64,000 nucleotides of DNA from Caulobacter sp. NIBR1757 (GCF_027912495.1 NZ_CP115463.1:3980501-4044500); one strand, 5' to 3'. Numbered from the stretch's first letter, positions 20,956-31,743 are shown. Program-made: numbers and translations. Notes: a model not told the origin generated them from the letters alone.

Positions 20956-21079
20956 GGGGACGGGTTGGCCGCCTTGCGGCCTACCTGTCCCCGGTCAGCA
21001 CCGACGGGTGAAGCGAGCTCGATCCAACCGTTTGCGCAAGCCGGGGACATGTAGGCCGCCCGGCGGCCAACACGTCCCC
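20956..21079. repeat. 124-bp imperfect palindrome, family D, copy 2
   Basis: This copy begins 1 nt after the RTX stop codon and ends within the stop codon of the next gene on the opposite strand. It has the same length and orientation as the copy at 18883-19006. The two outer arms are nearly identical between copies and the centre has diverged. Confidence 0.9.
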
Positions 21080-21768
21080 TACGTACAGGGCGGGTAGGTC
21101 TTCCAGTGCTCCAGGTATTCCGCGAAGGTCTGCGGGAAGCCCATCGCCTTGCGCCACTCCTCGACCCGGGCCGGGTCCTCGAGCTTTTCGGGGACCCACT
21201 TGCCGGCCTCGCAGGTCATCTGTGAGCCGTAGCGCTGCGGCCGGCCCTCGTTGATCGCCAGCCGGTCGTACATCAGCCCGAACGACTGCCCATCGACCTC
21301 GCCGGTGACCACCAGCGGCTCCAGCACCGGCACGAACCGCTTCCATTGCGCGACATCGCTGTGCTGGATGATGTGGAAGGCGGCGCCCGCCGCCTTGTCG
21401 CCATAGCGGCTCTTCAGGAACCAGCCCTCGGCCGGCACCATCTTCAACAGGGCCGCGAGGTTCTCGTCATCGGCCACCTGGATCGGGGCCCACATCGCCT
21501 TGCGCGCCGCCGCGATCTCCCCGGGCGGCAGGGTGGTCAGGTCGATCCCGGTCAGCACCCGCCGCCCGACCTGATCCATCGCCCCCATCCGCACCAGCTT
21601 CTCGGAATCGTTGGCCGGCGGGGGCAACGCCGCCTGGCGGGCGCGCTCGGCGTCCAGCGCCGCCTTGACCGGCGCGATCAGCGCCTGCGCCTGCGGCGAC
21701 AACACAGCGTCCGCCGCCACGGCCGGCGCGGCGATCAGTAACAGGCAGGCGACAACGATACGCAGCAT
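21079..21768 (-). CDS. Secreted DUF6624-like protein
   Basis: The 229-aa product has a signal peptide (residues 1-18, ending AVAA). The mature part has the pattern LLKMVPAEGWFLKSRYGDKAAGAAFHIIQHSD ... LMYDRLAINEGRPQRYGSQ, split here by family-typical spacing, which resembles DUF6624 proteins; this is recognised by eye. The function of that family is not established. Its stop codon abuts the family D repeat. It is followed upstream, after 82 bp, by another secreted unknown on the same strand. Confidence 0.75.
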   Translation of the reverse strand: MLRIVVACLLLIAAPAVAADAVLSPQAQALIAPVKAALDAERARQAALPPPANDSEKLVRMGAMDQVGRRVLTGIDLTTLPPGEIAAARKAMWAPIQVADDENLAALLKMVPAEGWFLKSRYGDKAAGAAFHIIQHSDVAQWKRFVPVLEPLVVTGEVDGQSFGLMYDRLAINEGRPQRYGSQMTCEAGKWVPEKLEDPARVEEWRKAMGFPQTFAEYLEHWKTYPPCT

Positions 21769-21850
21769 GGCGTTCCTCCCGACGCCGCCATTGGCGTTCG
21801 CGCCGGTGACAACAATGGGGCGCGGCGGGGGCCGAAGCGGGGCCGGACGG

Positions 21851-23584
21851 TCAGGGCCGCCGGCGGTCGTACTCGCTCTGCCGCATGACCCGGGTGGTGG
21901 TCCTGCCCCCTTCGGTCACCCGCACGGCGACCCAGGGGTCGGCGGGGGCGGCGCCGGCGGTGGTGCGGTAGGCGGCCATGGCGTCGGCGAAGCCGCTGGA
22001 CCGGGCCCCCATGGCGCGCAGCCGGGCGGCGTTCTCCTGCCGCAGCCGTTCGTTTTCCAGGGAACGGTCGAACACCGCCTGGGGGACGCCGAGCCGGCGC
22101 GCGTTGGCGAACTGTTCGAGGGGCACGTCGCAGCGTTCGTACCAGCGACGGACGACCTGATCTCCCAGGGGCGCCGCCCTCTGCAGGGGGAAGGTGTAGC
22201 AGACCAGCGTCCCGGACTGGGCCATGCCAGCCTCGAAGGTGTTGAGTTCGGCCTGGCGGGCCTGTTCGGCCTCCCGGGCCAGGCGCGCCTGGTTGGCGGT
22301 GCGCCAGGCCTCTTCCCGGCGCTTGGCCTCGGCGTCGTACTGGGCCTGCCAGCGATGGACCTGATCCGTCGCGGCCTGGGCGCTGGCGAACCGATTGGGC
22401 GCGCCCTGGCGCGGGCCGTTCCAGTGGGTCTGGACGACCGCCCATTCACCCGAGGTCAGCCGACCGACGCCACTGTAGCTCTTTACATAATTGTCGAGGT
22501 CGAAGAACCGCAGGGCGGTGTAGCGTTCAGCGGGAACCTTGCCGGGTAGCCGGCCATCGGCCTGGGGGCCGAACGCGACCTGGTATCCTTTGGGGCTTCG
22601 ATAGACGGCCCCCCAGAGGACCGCGTCATTGTCATCGGCCTGGCGCAGCACCGTGTAGCCGACCGAACCCTCCAGCGGCGCGACCGGCCGCCCCTCCCGG
22701 TCGAGGGGCATGTAGAGCCACATGCCGGGGAAGTCGGGGCCCAGGGGCGCCACGCGGCTGGCCAGCTGAATCCAGGGCGAGTTACGACCTCCATGGCGTC
22801 CGAACCCGTGCGGATACCGAAACACCTCGACCAGGCCGATCGGGGCGCTGATCGGTTCGCCGTTGCGGTCGATAACCTGGGCCAGACCCGTGCCGTCCGG
22901 GGCGGTGAAGTTCTGGAACATGACCGAGCCGGCCCGGGGCATCACCGCGTCGACCAATGTGGTGGCGCCGATCCCGCCGCCGGACGCGCTCCCCTGGCCG
23001 AACCGATCAACGCCGAACACGGCGCGGCCCCCAAGGCCGCTCACCAGCTTGGGCTGAAGGCTGTCGCCGGTGAACAACGCCATGGTCACGGTCGTCGAGT
23101 CCCCCGGACCGACGACCGGGTAGCCGACCACGATTGGACCGACCATGACCGGCCGGTCGGCGACTGCGCCGGGGTCGGCGCCGGGGAGCAGCGAGCGGTC
23201 CCTCCCCGGCCAGAGATAGGGCAGCTCGGGGCCCGGCGTCTTTCCATAGACCACGACCCGGATCCGTCCGAACCCGGCCTGCTGCACGGCATGCCGCGCG
23301 GACAGCGGAATGATCTCGCCCCCGCCCGACGCCAGAATCTTGCCGCGCTCATCGACCACCAGATGCTCGATCCAGCTCGCCCAGCCCCGGGCGCTGCAGC
23401 CGCGGGTCATGACGGCGTGCCGCACGAAGCTCGTGGCCCCCGGCGTAACCGGCACCTCAACCCGATACTGAAGCTCCGGCTTTGACGGCTTTCCGCAGGC
23501 CGGGCGCTTGGATTGCGCGGCGACGGGCGTCGCCAGGCTCAGCAGGAGGCCGACGACCAAGAGGACAGGGAAACAGGCACGCAT
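21851..23584 (-). CDS. Large secreted protein of unknown function
   Basis: The 577-aa product starts at ATG 23584 with AAGGAG 10 nt upstream and a signal peptide (residues 1-23, ending PVAAQ). It has no family I recognise. The N-terminal 400 residues look beta-rich, with repeated short aromatic strands; a helical, highly charged segment (about 420-470, rich in EAxR) follows, and the C-terminal ~100 residues contain two cysteines in VCYTFPL and ERCDVPL. The frame is open further upstream to 23872, but that would bury the signal peptide and run into the groEL terminator region. Confidence 0.75.
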   Translation of the reverse strand: MRACFPVLLVVGLLLSLATPVAAQSKRPACGKPSKPELQYRVEVPVTPGATSFVRHAVMTRGCSARGWASWIEHLVVDERGKILASGGGEIIPLSARHAVQQAGFGRIRVVVYGKTPGPELPYLWPGRDRSLLPGADPGAVADRPVMVGPIVVGYPVVGPGDSTTVTMALFTGDSLQPKLVSGLGGRAVFGVDRFGQGSASGGGIGATTLVDAVMPRAGSVMFQNFTAPDGTGLAQVIDRNGEPISAPIGLVEVFRYPHGFGRHGGRNSPWIQLASRVAPLGPDFPGMWLYMPLDREGRPVAPLEGSVGYTVLRQADDNDAVLWGAVYRSPKGYQVAFGPQADGRLPGKVPAERYTALRFFDLDNYVKSYSGVGRLTSGEWAVVQTHWNGPRQGAPNRFASAQAATDQVHRWQAQYDAEAKRREEAWRTANQARLAREAEQARQAELNTFEAGMAQSGTLVCYTFPLQRAAPLGDQVVRRWYERCDVPLEQFANARRLGVPQAVFDRSLENERLRQENAARLRAMGARSSGFADAMAAYRTTAGAAPADPWVAVRVTEGGRTTTRVMRQSEYDRRRP

Positions 23585-23723
23585 CGCGGACAGACTCCTT
23601 CGCCTGCCTTTTGGGCCAGCCTCGGCCATGCCGTCTTCCTCAATATGGGGGGAGAAATCGGAACCCGGGCAGGCATCAACGGCCGTTACCGCCCTCAGCC
23701 GTCGGCCTTCCGCTGCGCCTCGC

Positions 23724-23750
23724 CCCTTCTCCCGCTTGTCGGGAGAAGGG
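23724..23750. repeat. Family B hairpin, single unit
   Basis: CCCTTCTCCCG, CTTGT and CGGGAGAAGGG form a short hairpin identical in core to 5394-5418 and to the arms of 39451-39620. It lies between groEL and the secreted unknown gene. It is likely a solitary arm of the larger repeat, possibly used as an extra terminator. Confidence 0.7.
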
Positions 23751-23766
23751 CGCTTCGCGCAAAAGA

Positions 23767-23794
23767 AAGGGCGGGACCTTTCGATCCCGCCCTT
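23767..23794 (-). terminator. Rho-independent terminator of groESL
   Basis: On the minus strand AAGGGCGGGA, an 8-nt loop and TCCCGCCCTT form a stem, followed by TTTCTTTT. It lies 29 nt after the groEL stop and reads in the groEL direction. Confidence 0.85.
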
Positions 23795-23822
23795 CCCATA
23801 CTCATAGCTCAAGCAGCGTGGA

Positions 23823-25490
<1,668 letters not shown>

Positions 25491-25526
25491 TCAGTAGGAA
25501 ATTGGAGGGAAGGAAGCGGTGGCTGA

Positions 25527-25817
25527 TTAAGCCTGCAGGACGCCCAGGACGTCGCTTTCCTTCATGATGATCAGGTCTTCACCGTCGACCTTGACCTCGG
25601 TGCCCGACCACTTGCCGAACAGGATCTTGTCGCCGGCCTTCAGTTCCAGGGGCTGGACCTTGCCGGAGTCGTCACGCGCGCCGGGGCCGACGGCGACGAC
25701 TTCGCCTTCCTGCGGCTTTTCCTTGGCGGTGTCGGGGATGATGATCCCACCTTTGGTCTTGGACTCTTCTTCGACGCGCTTCACCAGGACGCGGTCGCCA
25801 AGGGGGCGAAATTTCAT
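25527..25817 (-). CDS. groES: Co-chaperonin GroES
   Basis: GroES caps the GroEL cage. The 96-aa protein begins [18 protein letters not shown], has the mobile loop around [20 protein letters not shown] and the roof segment, and ends [17 protein letters not shown]. It is the first gene of the groESL operon, controlled by the CIRCE element 59 bp upstream. Confidence 0.99.
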   Translation of the reverse strand: MKFRPLGDRVLVKRVEEESKTKGGIIIPDTAKEKPQEGEVVAVGPGARDDSGKVQPLELKAGDKILFGKWSGTEVKVDGEDLIIMKESDVLGVLQA

Positions 25818-25875
25818 CGGATGCTCTCCGTTCGATGACTGACTTGTTGGTTCGCAGGCATGGGAGCGGCCGCTG

Positions 25876-25902
25876 TTAGCAGTCCTCTCCCGTGAGTGCC
25901 AA
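25876..25902 (-). promoter_or_regulatory. CIRCE element (HrcA operator) of groESL
   Basis: Read on the minus strand, TTGGCACTC, nine bases and GACTGCTAA match the CIRCE consensus TTAGCACTC-N9-GAGTGCTAA with one mismatch in each arm. It lies 59 bp upstream of groES. HrcA binds CIRCE and represses groESL; heat releases it. Confidence 0.9.
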
Positions 25903-26000
25903 CGGTGGCGGGGAAGTAGGAGCGGGGGCCAACGGAGTCAAGGGACGGGGCTGTGAAGTTTCGATGGCGGGCAGGGGTTTGGAGTGGGCGCGACTGTCTA

Positions 26001-26204
26001 AACTCTCCGCCCTCCGGGCGGAGGACCGCTTTCGAGCCTTCAAGCGAGAAAGCAGGAGGCGGGCCCCACCGGCGTCGGAAGGTTGGCGCGTTTCCTTGAC
26101 CCACCGGCGGCGGCTTTCGCCCTTCACCTCCGCCGGTGGACGTCCCGCCTCCTGGTTTGTCGCTCACGCTCCAAACCTGTCCTCCGCCCCAAGGGCGGAG
26201 AGTT
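26001..26204. repeat. Long imperfect inverted repeat, family E
   Basis: AACTCTCCGCCC at 26001 is mirrored by GGGCGGAGAGTT ending at 26204. The arms are about 60 nt and include GCAGGAGGCGGG/CCCGCCTCCTG; the centre holds a second pair (CCACCGGCG/CGCCGGTGG). It occupies most of the 433-bp gap between groES and the phosphatidyltransferase gene; the rest holds the CIRCE element and no gene. No other copy is in the window. Confidence 0.85.
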
Positions 26205-26250
26205 GAAAACCGCGATTGCCGCAGGGCCATCCGTCAGCGACCCTCACCGC

Positions 26251-26784
26251 ATGATCTCCAACACCATCACCCTGTTCCGCATCGCCCTGATCGCGCCGCT
26301 GTTCTGGCTGCTGATCAGCAACGCCGGCTGGCCCGCCGTCGCCGTCTACCTCGCGGCCGGCCTGCTCGACGTCGTCGATGGCCAGGTCGCCCGCCGCCTG
26401 AACGAGACCTCCCGCCTGGGCGCCATGCTCGACCTCGTCGGCGACCGCCTGCTGACCTTCGTCATGGTGCTGGGCCTGGCCGTGGCCGGCGCCCTGGACG
26501 GCTGGGTCGCCGCCGCCGCCGCTGTCCTCGCCGGCCGCTGCTTCGTGGTCGCCACCCTCAACGAAGCCCTTGGCAACGAAAACAAGGTCGGCGGCTCGAA
26601 GCTGGAGGCCGCCAAGATCGCCTGCCAGTTCGCCGGCCTGGCCCTGCTGGCCGCCCCGGGCTTCCCGCTCGGCCCCGTCCAGTCGATGGACGTCGGCGCC
26701 GCCCTCACCATCCTCTCGGCCCTGCTGACCCTGATCACCGTCTTCGGCTACCTGCGCACGGGCCTGGCGCGGCTACGCTCCTGA
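26251..26784 (+). CDS. CDP-alcohol phosphatidyltransferase family membrane protein
   Basis: The 177-aa protein is an integral membrane enzyme of the CDP-alcohol phosphatidyltransferase family, which transfers a phosphatidyl group from CDP-diacylglycerol to an alcohol. The signature D-x2-DG-x2-AR-x8-9-G-x3-D-x3-D is complete in DVVDGQVARRL and GAMLDLVGDR (about residues 38-65), so it should be active. About five or six membrane segments are visible. ATG 26251 is chosen because MISNTITLFRIALI matches family starts; upstream sequence belongs to the repeat. Whether the acceptor is glycerol-3-phosphate, inositol or another alcohol cannot be told. Confidence 0.85.
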   Translation: MISNTITLFRIALIAPLFWLLISNAGWPAVAVYLAAGLLDVVDGQVARRLNETSRLGAMLDLVGDRLLTFVMVLGLAVAGALDGWVAAAAAVLAGRCFVVATLNEALGNENKVGGSKLEAAKIACQFAGLALLAAPGFPLGPVQSMDVGAALTILSALLTLITVFGYLRTGLARLRS

Positions 26785-27079
26785 CTTTTCCAATCCCGGG
26801 TATGCCCGATTGCCGGCCGTCTCCAGACGCCTCCGCCGCGCCCATGGAGGCGGGGTGGGTTTGGGGTGGTCACCCGGTAGGTTCCGGACGGGCGCCGGGG
26901 ACGACTTTGGCGGCCTTCAGAGTGGTCATTGGTGGGATATAAAATACTGATTTAACTCAACTAATTTTCCCGCCCCATATCGCATTCCATGCCGATGTCG
27001 TATACTGGGCGCCGCTTCGACCCCGGCGCCGCCGCCCCTTGCCTCGCAATTTGACCCCCAAACCTCTACATAGCGCGCC

Positions 27080-28261
27080 ATGACGACCGCCCTTTCCCCT
27101 TCCGCCGTGGACGCCGCGCTCGACGCCGTGCGCGCGGCCGTCGGCCTGCCGGCCGGCAGCCGGATCGTGGCGGCGATGTCGGGCGGGGTGGACTCGACGG
27201 TGACCGCCGCCCTGCTGCACCGGGCCGGCTACGACGTCGTCGGCGTCACCCTGCAGCTCTACGACCACGGCGCGGCCATCCAGAAGAAGGGCGCCTGCTG
27301 CGCCGGCCAGGATATCCACGACGCCCGCACCGCCTCCGACGCCATCGGCATCCCGCACTACGTCCTCGACTACGAAAGCCGCTTCAAGGACCAGGTCATC
27401 GAGGAGTTCGCCGACGCCTACCTGCGCGGCGAGACGCCGATCCCCTGCGTGCGCTGCAATCAAACCGTGAAGTTCCGCGACCTGCTCGACGTCGCCCGCG
27501 ACCTGGGCGCCGTGGCCATGGCCACCGGCCACTACGTCCAGCGCGTGGAGGCCGGCAATCACGCCGAACTGCGCCGCGCCGCCGACCCGGCCAAGGACCA
27601 GAGCTACTTCCTGTTCGCCACCACGGCCGAGCAGCTGGACTTCCTGCGCTTTCCGCTGGGCGGCATGAGCAAGCCGCAGGTGCGGGCCATCGCCGCCGAG
27701 CTGGGCCTCACCGCCGCCGACAAGCCCGACAGCCAGGACATCTGCTTTGTCCCTGAGGGAAAGTACCACACCGTCATCGACCGCATCCGCCCGCAGGGCG
27801 CTTTGCCGGGCGAGATCGTCCACATGGACGGCCGTGTGCTCGGGACCCACGAGGGCGTCACCCGCTACACCATCGGCCAACGCCGGGGCCTGAACGTGGC
27901 GGTCGGCGACCCGCTGTTCGTCACCCGCATCGATGCCGACAAACGCCAGGTCATCGTCGGCCCGCGCGAGGCGCTGCTGACCACCGCCCTGACCCTGAAA
28001 GAGACCAACTGGCTGGGCGACGAGACCTTCGCGGAAGCCTGCGCCGCCGGCCGCCCGGTCCTGGCCCGCGTGCGCTCGACCCGCGAGCCGGTCCCCGGCC
28101 GCCTGTCGCTGGTCGATGGCCAGCCCGCCGTCGCCCTCGACACCCACGAGGAAGGCGTCGCCCCCGGCCAGGCCTGCGTCCTCTATGCGCCGGAAGCCCC
28201 GGGCCGCGTGCTCGGCGGCGGCTTCATCGCCACGGCGGTGCGGGCGGAGCTGGCGGCGTGA
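27080..28261 (+). CDS. mnmA: tRNA-specific 2-thiouridylase MnmA
   Basis: MnmA places sulphur at position 2 of the wobble uridine (U34) of tRNA-Lys, -Glu and -Gln. The PP-loop SGGVDSTV is at about residue 34, the first catalytic Cys is in RCNQTVKF (about residue 126) and the second is in [11 protein letters not shown]. The C-terminal beta-barrel with [13 protein letters not shown] is present. At 393 aa it is slightly longer than the usual ~370, from the N-terminus and the C-terminal barrel. It overlaps the small membrane gene by 4 nt (GTGA). Confidence 0.97.
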   Translation: MTTALSPSAVDAALDAVRAAVGLPAGSRIVAAMSGGVDSTVTAALLHRAGYDVVGVTLQLYDHGAAIQKKGACCAGQDIHDARTASDAIGIPHYVLDYESRFKDQVIEEFADAYLRGETPIPCVRCNQTVKFRDLLDVARDLGAVAMATGHYVQRVEAGNHAELRRAADPAKDQSYFLFATTAEQLDFLRFPLGGMSKPQVRAIAAELGLTAADKPDSQDICFVPEGKYHTVIDRIRPQGALPGEIVHMDGRVLGTHEGVTRYTIGQRRGLNVAVGDPLFVTRIDADKRQVIVGPREALLTTALTLKETNWLGDETFAEACAAGRPVLARVRSTREPVPGRLSLVDGQPAVALDTHEEGVAPGQACVLYAPEAPGRVLGGGFIATAVRAELAA

Positions 28262-28476
28262 TCGACATCCCGGTCGGCGTCAGCCTCGCCCTCATCGGCC
28301 TGCTGGCCCTGGTCGCCTTGGTGCGCAGCCTGAAGACCGGCACCCTGGCGGTCTTCTTCACCAAACGCCCCGACATCGTCCGCGCCGAGGAGCCGCTGCG
28401 CTTCTGGACGCAGTTCGCCAGCGTCGGGGTGGTGGCGCTGATCGCGCTGTTCGTGGCGAGCATCCTGCTGACCTGA
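28258..28476 (+). CDS. Small two-helix membrane protein
   Basis: This 72-aa product has a membrane segment at about 6-24 ([16 protein letters not shown]), a basic loop ([17 protein letters not shown]) and a second segment at about 52-71. It starts at GTG 28258, overlapping the mnmA stop, so it is translationally coupled to mnmA. It is not a family I can name. The link to tRNA thiolation may be only positional. Confidence 0.7.
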   Translation: MIDIPVGVSLALIGLLALVALVRSLKTGTLAVFFTKRPDIVRAEEPLRFWTQFASVGVVALIALFVASILLT

Positions 28477-28505
28477 ATGAATCGCTGCACGCTGAAAGAC
28501 CCGCA

Positions 28506-29135
28506 CTAAGGTTTGGGGATGAACCTGTCGAGCCGCGCAATGAGCATTTCCGCCGCGCCAGAGTCTGACTCGTCCAGAAAGTCCAACATCGCTAGTACCG
28601 TTCGGCAATCCTCATCCCGCCGACAAGCCATTTCTGCCGTATCGGGGAGGTCACAATAACCATCTTTGATTTGATTGATAACCTCCTTGTTGGTCGAACA
28701 GCCAGCGCTTTCCAGATATCGCTTCCGAGTTCCGGAAGCAGGCACGAGCGCATCTAGCTCTGCTAACTGCCGGTAAGATGAACCTCGATCCGCCCAGTCG
28801 CGAATGCACTGTGCCGCGATGTCTCGACACGGACCTAGCTTCTCACGAATGAACGCACGGTAGAATCGAAGAGCTAGTCGAGCCATACCCGCATCGCCCT
28901 TGGTGAAGATATCGCTGGATTGTTGGATTTCGCGATCAATGTGTGAGAGCTGTTCTGACGTTCTCCAGGACGACTTCGAGAAACGTTGATTCACGTTGTG
29001 CAGTGTTGCATTGAAGATATAGAGCGCACCGGGGCACTCGTTCTGCTGCTGATCAATTGCGGATTTCGCAAAGACAGGCCAAAGCTGGCTAGCCTTTTCG
29101 TCCAATGAAGCCCTACTTTTGAATGGCCACATCAT
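28506..29135 (-). CDS. Hypothetical protein of atypical base composition
   Basis: I do not recognise this 209-aa protein. It has no signal peptide; it is mixed-charge and helical, with six cysteines, and includes SYRQLAELDALVPASG and TAEMACRRDEDCRTVLAML. Its base composition stands out: several 60-base lines are under 50% GC, while neighbours are near 68-70%, and codon use includes many AT-ending codons. It lies between mnmA and the APH-like kinase on the opposite strand. These features suggest recent horizontal acquisition. No integrase or repeat is seen beside it. Confidence 0.75.
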   Translation of the reverse strand: MMWPFKSRASLDEKASQLWPVFAKSAIDQQQNECPGALYIFNATLHNVNQRFSKSSWRTSEQLSHIDREIQQSSDIFTKGDAGMARLALRFYRAFIREKLGPCRDIAAQCIRDWADRGSSYRQLAELDALVPASGTRKRYLESAGCSTNKEVINQIKDGYCDLPDTAEMACRRDEDCRTVLAMLDFLDESDSGAAEMLIARLDRFIPKP

Positions 29136-29269
29136 CGGCTCGCCTCCCTGCCTTGGAGCCTAGTTAGCTACGAGACTGACTGCAACGATTGCCCCCGAGC
29201 CTTGCGCCTCCGCCTTCCCCCGCTAAAGTGCGCCAACTTCAAACAAGCGTACGAATTGGGGACGAGACC

Positions 29270-30349
29270 ATGGCCGACGCCGCGCCCAGCGCCCAGGACC
29301 TGAACAGTGGCACCGAGCCGCTCGACGAGCGCACCTGGATCGACGCCGAGAAGCTGCTGCCGTGGCTGGAAGCCAACGTCGAAGGCTTCAAGGGCCCGCT
29401 GGAAATCCGCAAGTTCAAGGGCGGCCAGTCGAACCCGACCTATCAGCTGGTCACGCCGTCCCAGCGCTACGTCCTGCGCCGCAAGCCGCCGGGCAAGCTG
29501 TTGCCGAGCGCCCACGCCGTCGACCGCGAGTACAAGGTCATCGCGGCGCTGAACAAGGTGAACTTCCCGGTCGCAAAGGCCTACGCCCTGTGCATGGACG
29601 AGAGCATCGTCGGCACCATCTTCTACGTCATGGAGCAGGTCGAGGGCCGCATCCTGTGGGACGGCACCCTGCCCGACTACAGCCCCGCCGAGCGCCGCAA
29701 GATCTATGAAGCCGAGATCGGCACGCTCGCGGCCCTGCACAACGTCGACTACAAGGCCATCGGCCTGGAGGACTACGGCAAGCCCGGCAACTATTTCAGC
29801 CGCCAGGTCAGCCGCTGGACCAAGCAATACCAGGCCTCCGAAACCTCGGTGATCCCGGAGATGAACCAGCTGATCGCCTGGTTCCCCGACCACACGCCGG
29901 AGGACGACATGACCTCGATCGTCCATGGCGACTACCGCCTGGACAACATGATCCTGCACCCGACCGAGCAGAAGGTCGCCGCCGTCCTCGACTGGGAACT
30001 CTCGACCCTCGGCAACCCGCTGGCCGATTTCAGCTACTTCCTGATGAGCTGGGTCATGCCCAGCCAGGAGCGGGGCGGCCTGTCCGGCATCGACGACCTG
30101 ACCACCTACGGCATCCCGACCATCGACGAGGCGGTTGCCCAGTACTGCAAGGCCACGGGCCGCGACGGCCTGCCCAACCTCGACTGGTACTTCGCCTACA
30201 ACCTCTTCCGCCTGGCCGGCATCTGCCAGGGCATCGTCGGCCGCGTCCGCGACGGCACCGCCAACTCTGCCCACGCCGCGACCATGGAAGCCCGGGTGCC
30301 GGTGCTGGCCAGGGGCGCCTGGGAATTCGCCCAGAAGGCGGGGGCCTAG
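29270..30349 (+). CDS. APH-family phosphotransferase (ACAD10/11-type kinase)
   Basis: The 359-aa protein belongs to the aminoglycoside-phosphotransferase-like kinase family of the type fused to, or found beside, acyl-CoA dehydrogenases (ACAD10/11). The catalytic loop is HGDYRLDNM and the metal-binding Asp is in VLDWELSTLGNPLADF. In the ACAD10/11 pathway the kinase phosphorylates 4-hydroxyacyl-CoA so that the dehydrogenase can rearrange it. Candidate partners are the dehydrogenases at 17548 or 54297, but neither is adjacent. ATG 29270 follows GGGGACGAG. Confidence 0.9.
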   Translation: MADAAPSAQDLNSGTEPLDERTWIDAEKLLPWLEANVEGFKGPLEIRKFKGGQSNPTYQLVTPSQRYVLRRKPPGKLLPSAHAVDREYKVIAALNKVNFPVAKAYALCMDESIVGTIFYVMEQVEGRILWDGTLPDYSPAERRKIYEAEIGTLAALHNVDYKAIGLEDYGKPGNYFSRQVSRWTKQYQASETSVIPEMNQLIAWFPDHTPEDDMTSIVHGDYRLDNMILHPTEQKVAAVLDWELSTLGNPLADFSYFLMSWVMPSQERGGLSGIDDLTTYGIPTIDEAVAQYCKATGRDGLPNLDWYFAYNLFRLAGICQGIVGRVRDGTANSAHAATMEARVPVLARGAWEFAQKAGA

Positions 30350-30416
30350 ACCTCTAGCCGGGGCGCGGCGGGCGGTGCACTGTGCCGCCCTTCATTCAGT
30401 ACGGGGCTGTTTAGTG

Positions 30417-31733
30417 ATGAAATCCACCTTCAAGGCCGGCCTCGTCGCCGCCGCGCTCGGCGTTCTGGCGCTGGTCGGAGTCGCCGATGCGCAGGGCCAG
30501 TCCAGCCCCCTGACCTACATCCAGGCCGGCCGCGTGCTGGCCGACCCGGCCACCGGCAAGGTCGAGACCGAGCGCACCATCGTCGTCGAAAACGGCAAGG
30601 TGCTGCGCATCGAGGCGGGCTACACCTCCGCTCCCGGAGCCAATGTCATCGACCTGAAGGACAGCTTCGTCCTGCCCGGCCTGATCGACAGCCACGTCCA
30701 CCTGACCAGCCAGAACGGCCCCAAGGGCGCCCTGGAACGCTTCACAAAGACCAAGAGCGACTACGCCCTCGACGGCGCCTGGTACGCGGGCCTGACCCTG
30801 CGCGCCGGATTCACCACCGTCGCCGACCTCGGCGGCGCCAACGAGAGCGTCTTCGGCCTGCGTAATGCCATCGCCGCCGGCCGCGTGCCCGGCCCGCGCA
30901 TCGTCGCCGCCGGCTCGGCCGTGTCAGTGCATGGCGGCCATGGCGACGACGCCAACGGCGTGCCCGAATCCATGGTTCACCTGTTCCGCGACGCCGCCGT
31001 CTGCTCCGGCGCCGACGACTGCCGCCGGGCCGTGCGCGAACAGGTCCGGTCCGGCGCCGACGTCATCAAGATCACCGCCACCGGCGGCGTGCTGTCGCCG
31101 ACCAATGCCGGCCTGGCCAAGCAGTTCAGCGACGAGGAGCTGAAAGCCATCGTCGAGACCGCCCATGCCATGGGCCGCCGCGTCACCGCCCACGCCCATG
31201 GCGGCGATGGCATCAACGCCTTCCTGAAGTACGGCGGCGACAGCATCGAGCACGGCACCTACCTCGACGCCGAATCCATCAAGCTGTTCAAGGCCAACGG
31301 CGCCTACCTGGTCCCGACCCTGCTGGCCGGCGACTTCGTGGCTCGCGAGGCGGCCAAGCCCGACACCTGGATGGTCCCGGCCGTGAAGGCCAAGGCCCTG
31401 GAGGCCGGTCCCAGGATGCTCGACATGGGCCGCCGGGCGCACCTGGGCGGCGTCAAGATCGCCTACGGCACCGACACCGGCGTCTCGCCCCACGGCGAAA
31501 ATGCCAGGGAGTTCGCCCTGCTGATCAAGGCCGGCCTGACCCCGCTGGAAGCCATCAAGGCCGCCACCATCTACGCCGCCGACCACCTCGACCTGGCCGG
31601 CATGATCGGCTCGCTGCTGAACGGCAAACAGGCCGACATCATCGCCGTGAAGGGCGATCCGCTGGCCGACGTCACCGTGCTGGAACACGTCAGCTTCGTG
31701 ATGAAGGGCGGCATCGTCTACCGGCAGGACTAG
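30417..31733 (+). CDS. Secreted metal-dependent amidohydrolase (Xaa-dipeptidase-like)
   Basis: The 438-aa protein has a signal peptide (residues 1-22, ending VADAQG) and an amidohydrolase TIM barrel. Metal ligands are visible as HVH in LIDSHVHL, a Lys in IKITATGG, His residues in TAHAHGGDG and SIEHGTYLD, and Asp in YGTDTG. It resembles imidazolonepropionase-like and Xaa-Arg/Lys dipeptidase-type enzymes of Caulobacter, which act on N-acyl amino acids or dipeptides in the periplasm. The substrate cannot be told from sequence. It follows the APH-like kinase after 67 bp and may be co-transcribed. Confidence 0.88.
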   Translation: MKSTFKAGLVAAALGVLALVGVADAQGQSSPLTYIQAGRVLADPATGKVETERTIVVENGKVLRIEAGYTSAPGANVIDLKDSFVLPGLIDSHVHLTSQNGPKGALERFTKTKSDYALDGAWYAGLTLRAGFTTVADLGGANESVFGLRNAIAAGRVPGPRIVAAGSAVSVHGGHGDDANGVPESMVHLFRDAAVCSGADDCRRAVREQVRSGADVIKITATGGVLSPTNAGLAKQFSDEELKAIVETAHAMGRRVTAHAHGGDGINAFLKYGGDSIEHGTYLDAESIKLFKANGAYLVPTLLAGDFVAREAAKPDTWMVPAVKAKALEAGPRMLDMGRRAHLGGVKIAYGTDTGVSPHGENAREFALLIKAGLTPLEAIKAATIYAADHLDLAGMIGSLLNGKQADIIAVKGDPLADVTVLEHVSFVMKGGIVYRQD

Positions 31734-31743
31734 ATCTGACAAT

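Noticed and set aside
18873..21050. A 725-codon open frame opposite the RTX gene
   Set aside because: Its composition is Val/Ala/Gly/Asp with no family, and it is a mirror of the RTX repeats, which have clear calcium-binding motifs on the plus strand. It also runs through both repeats.
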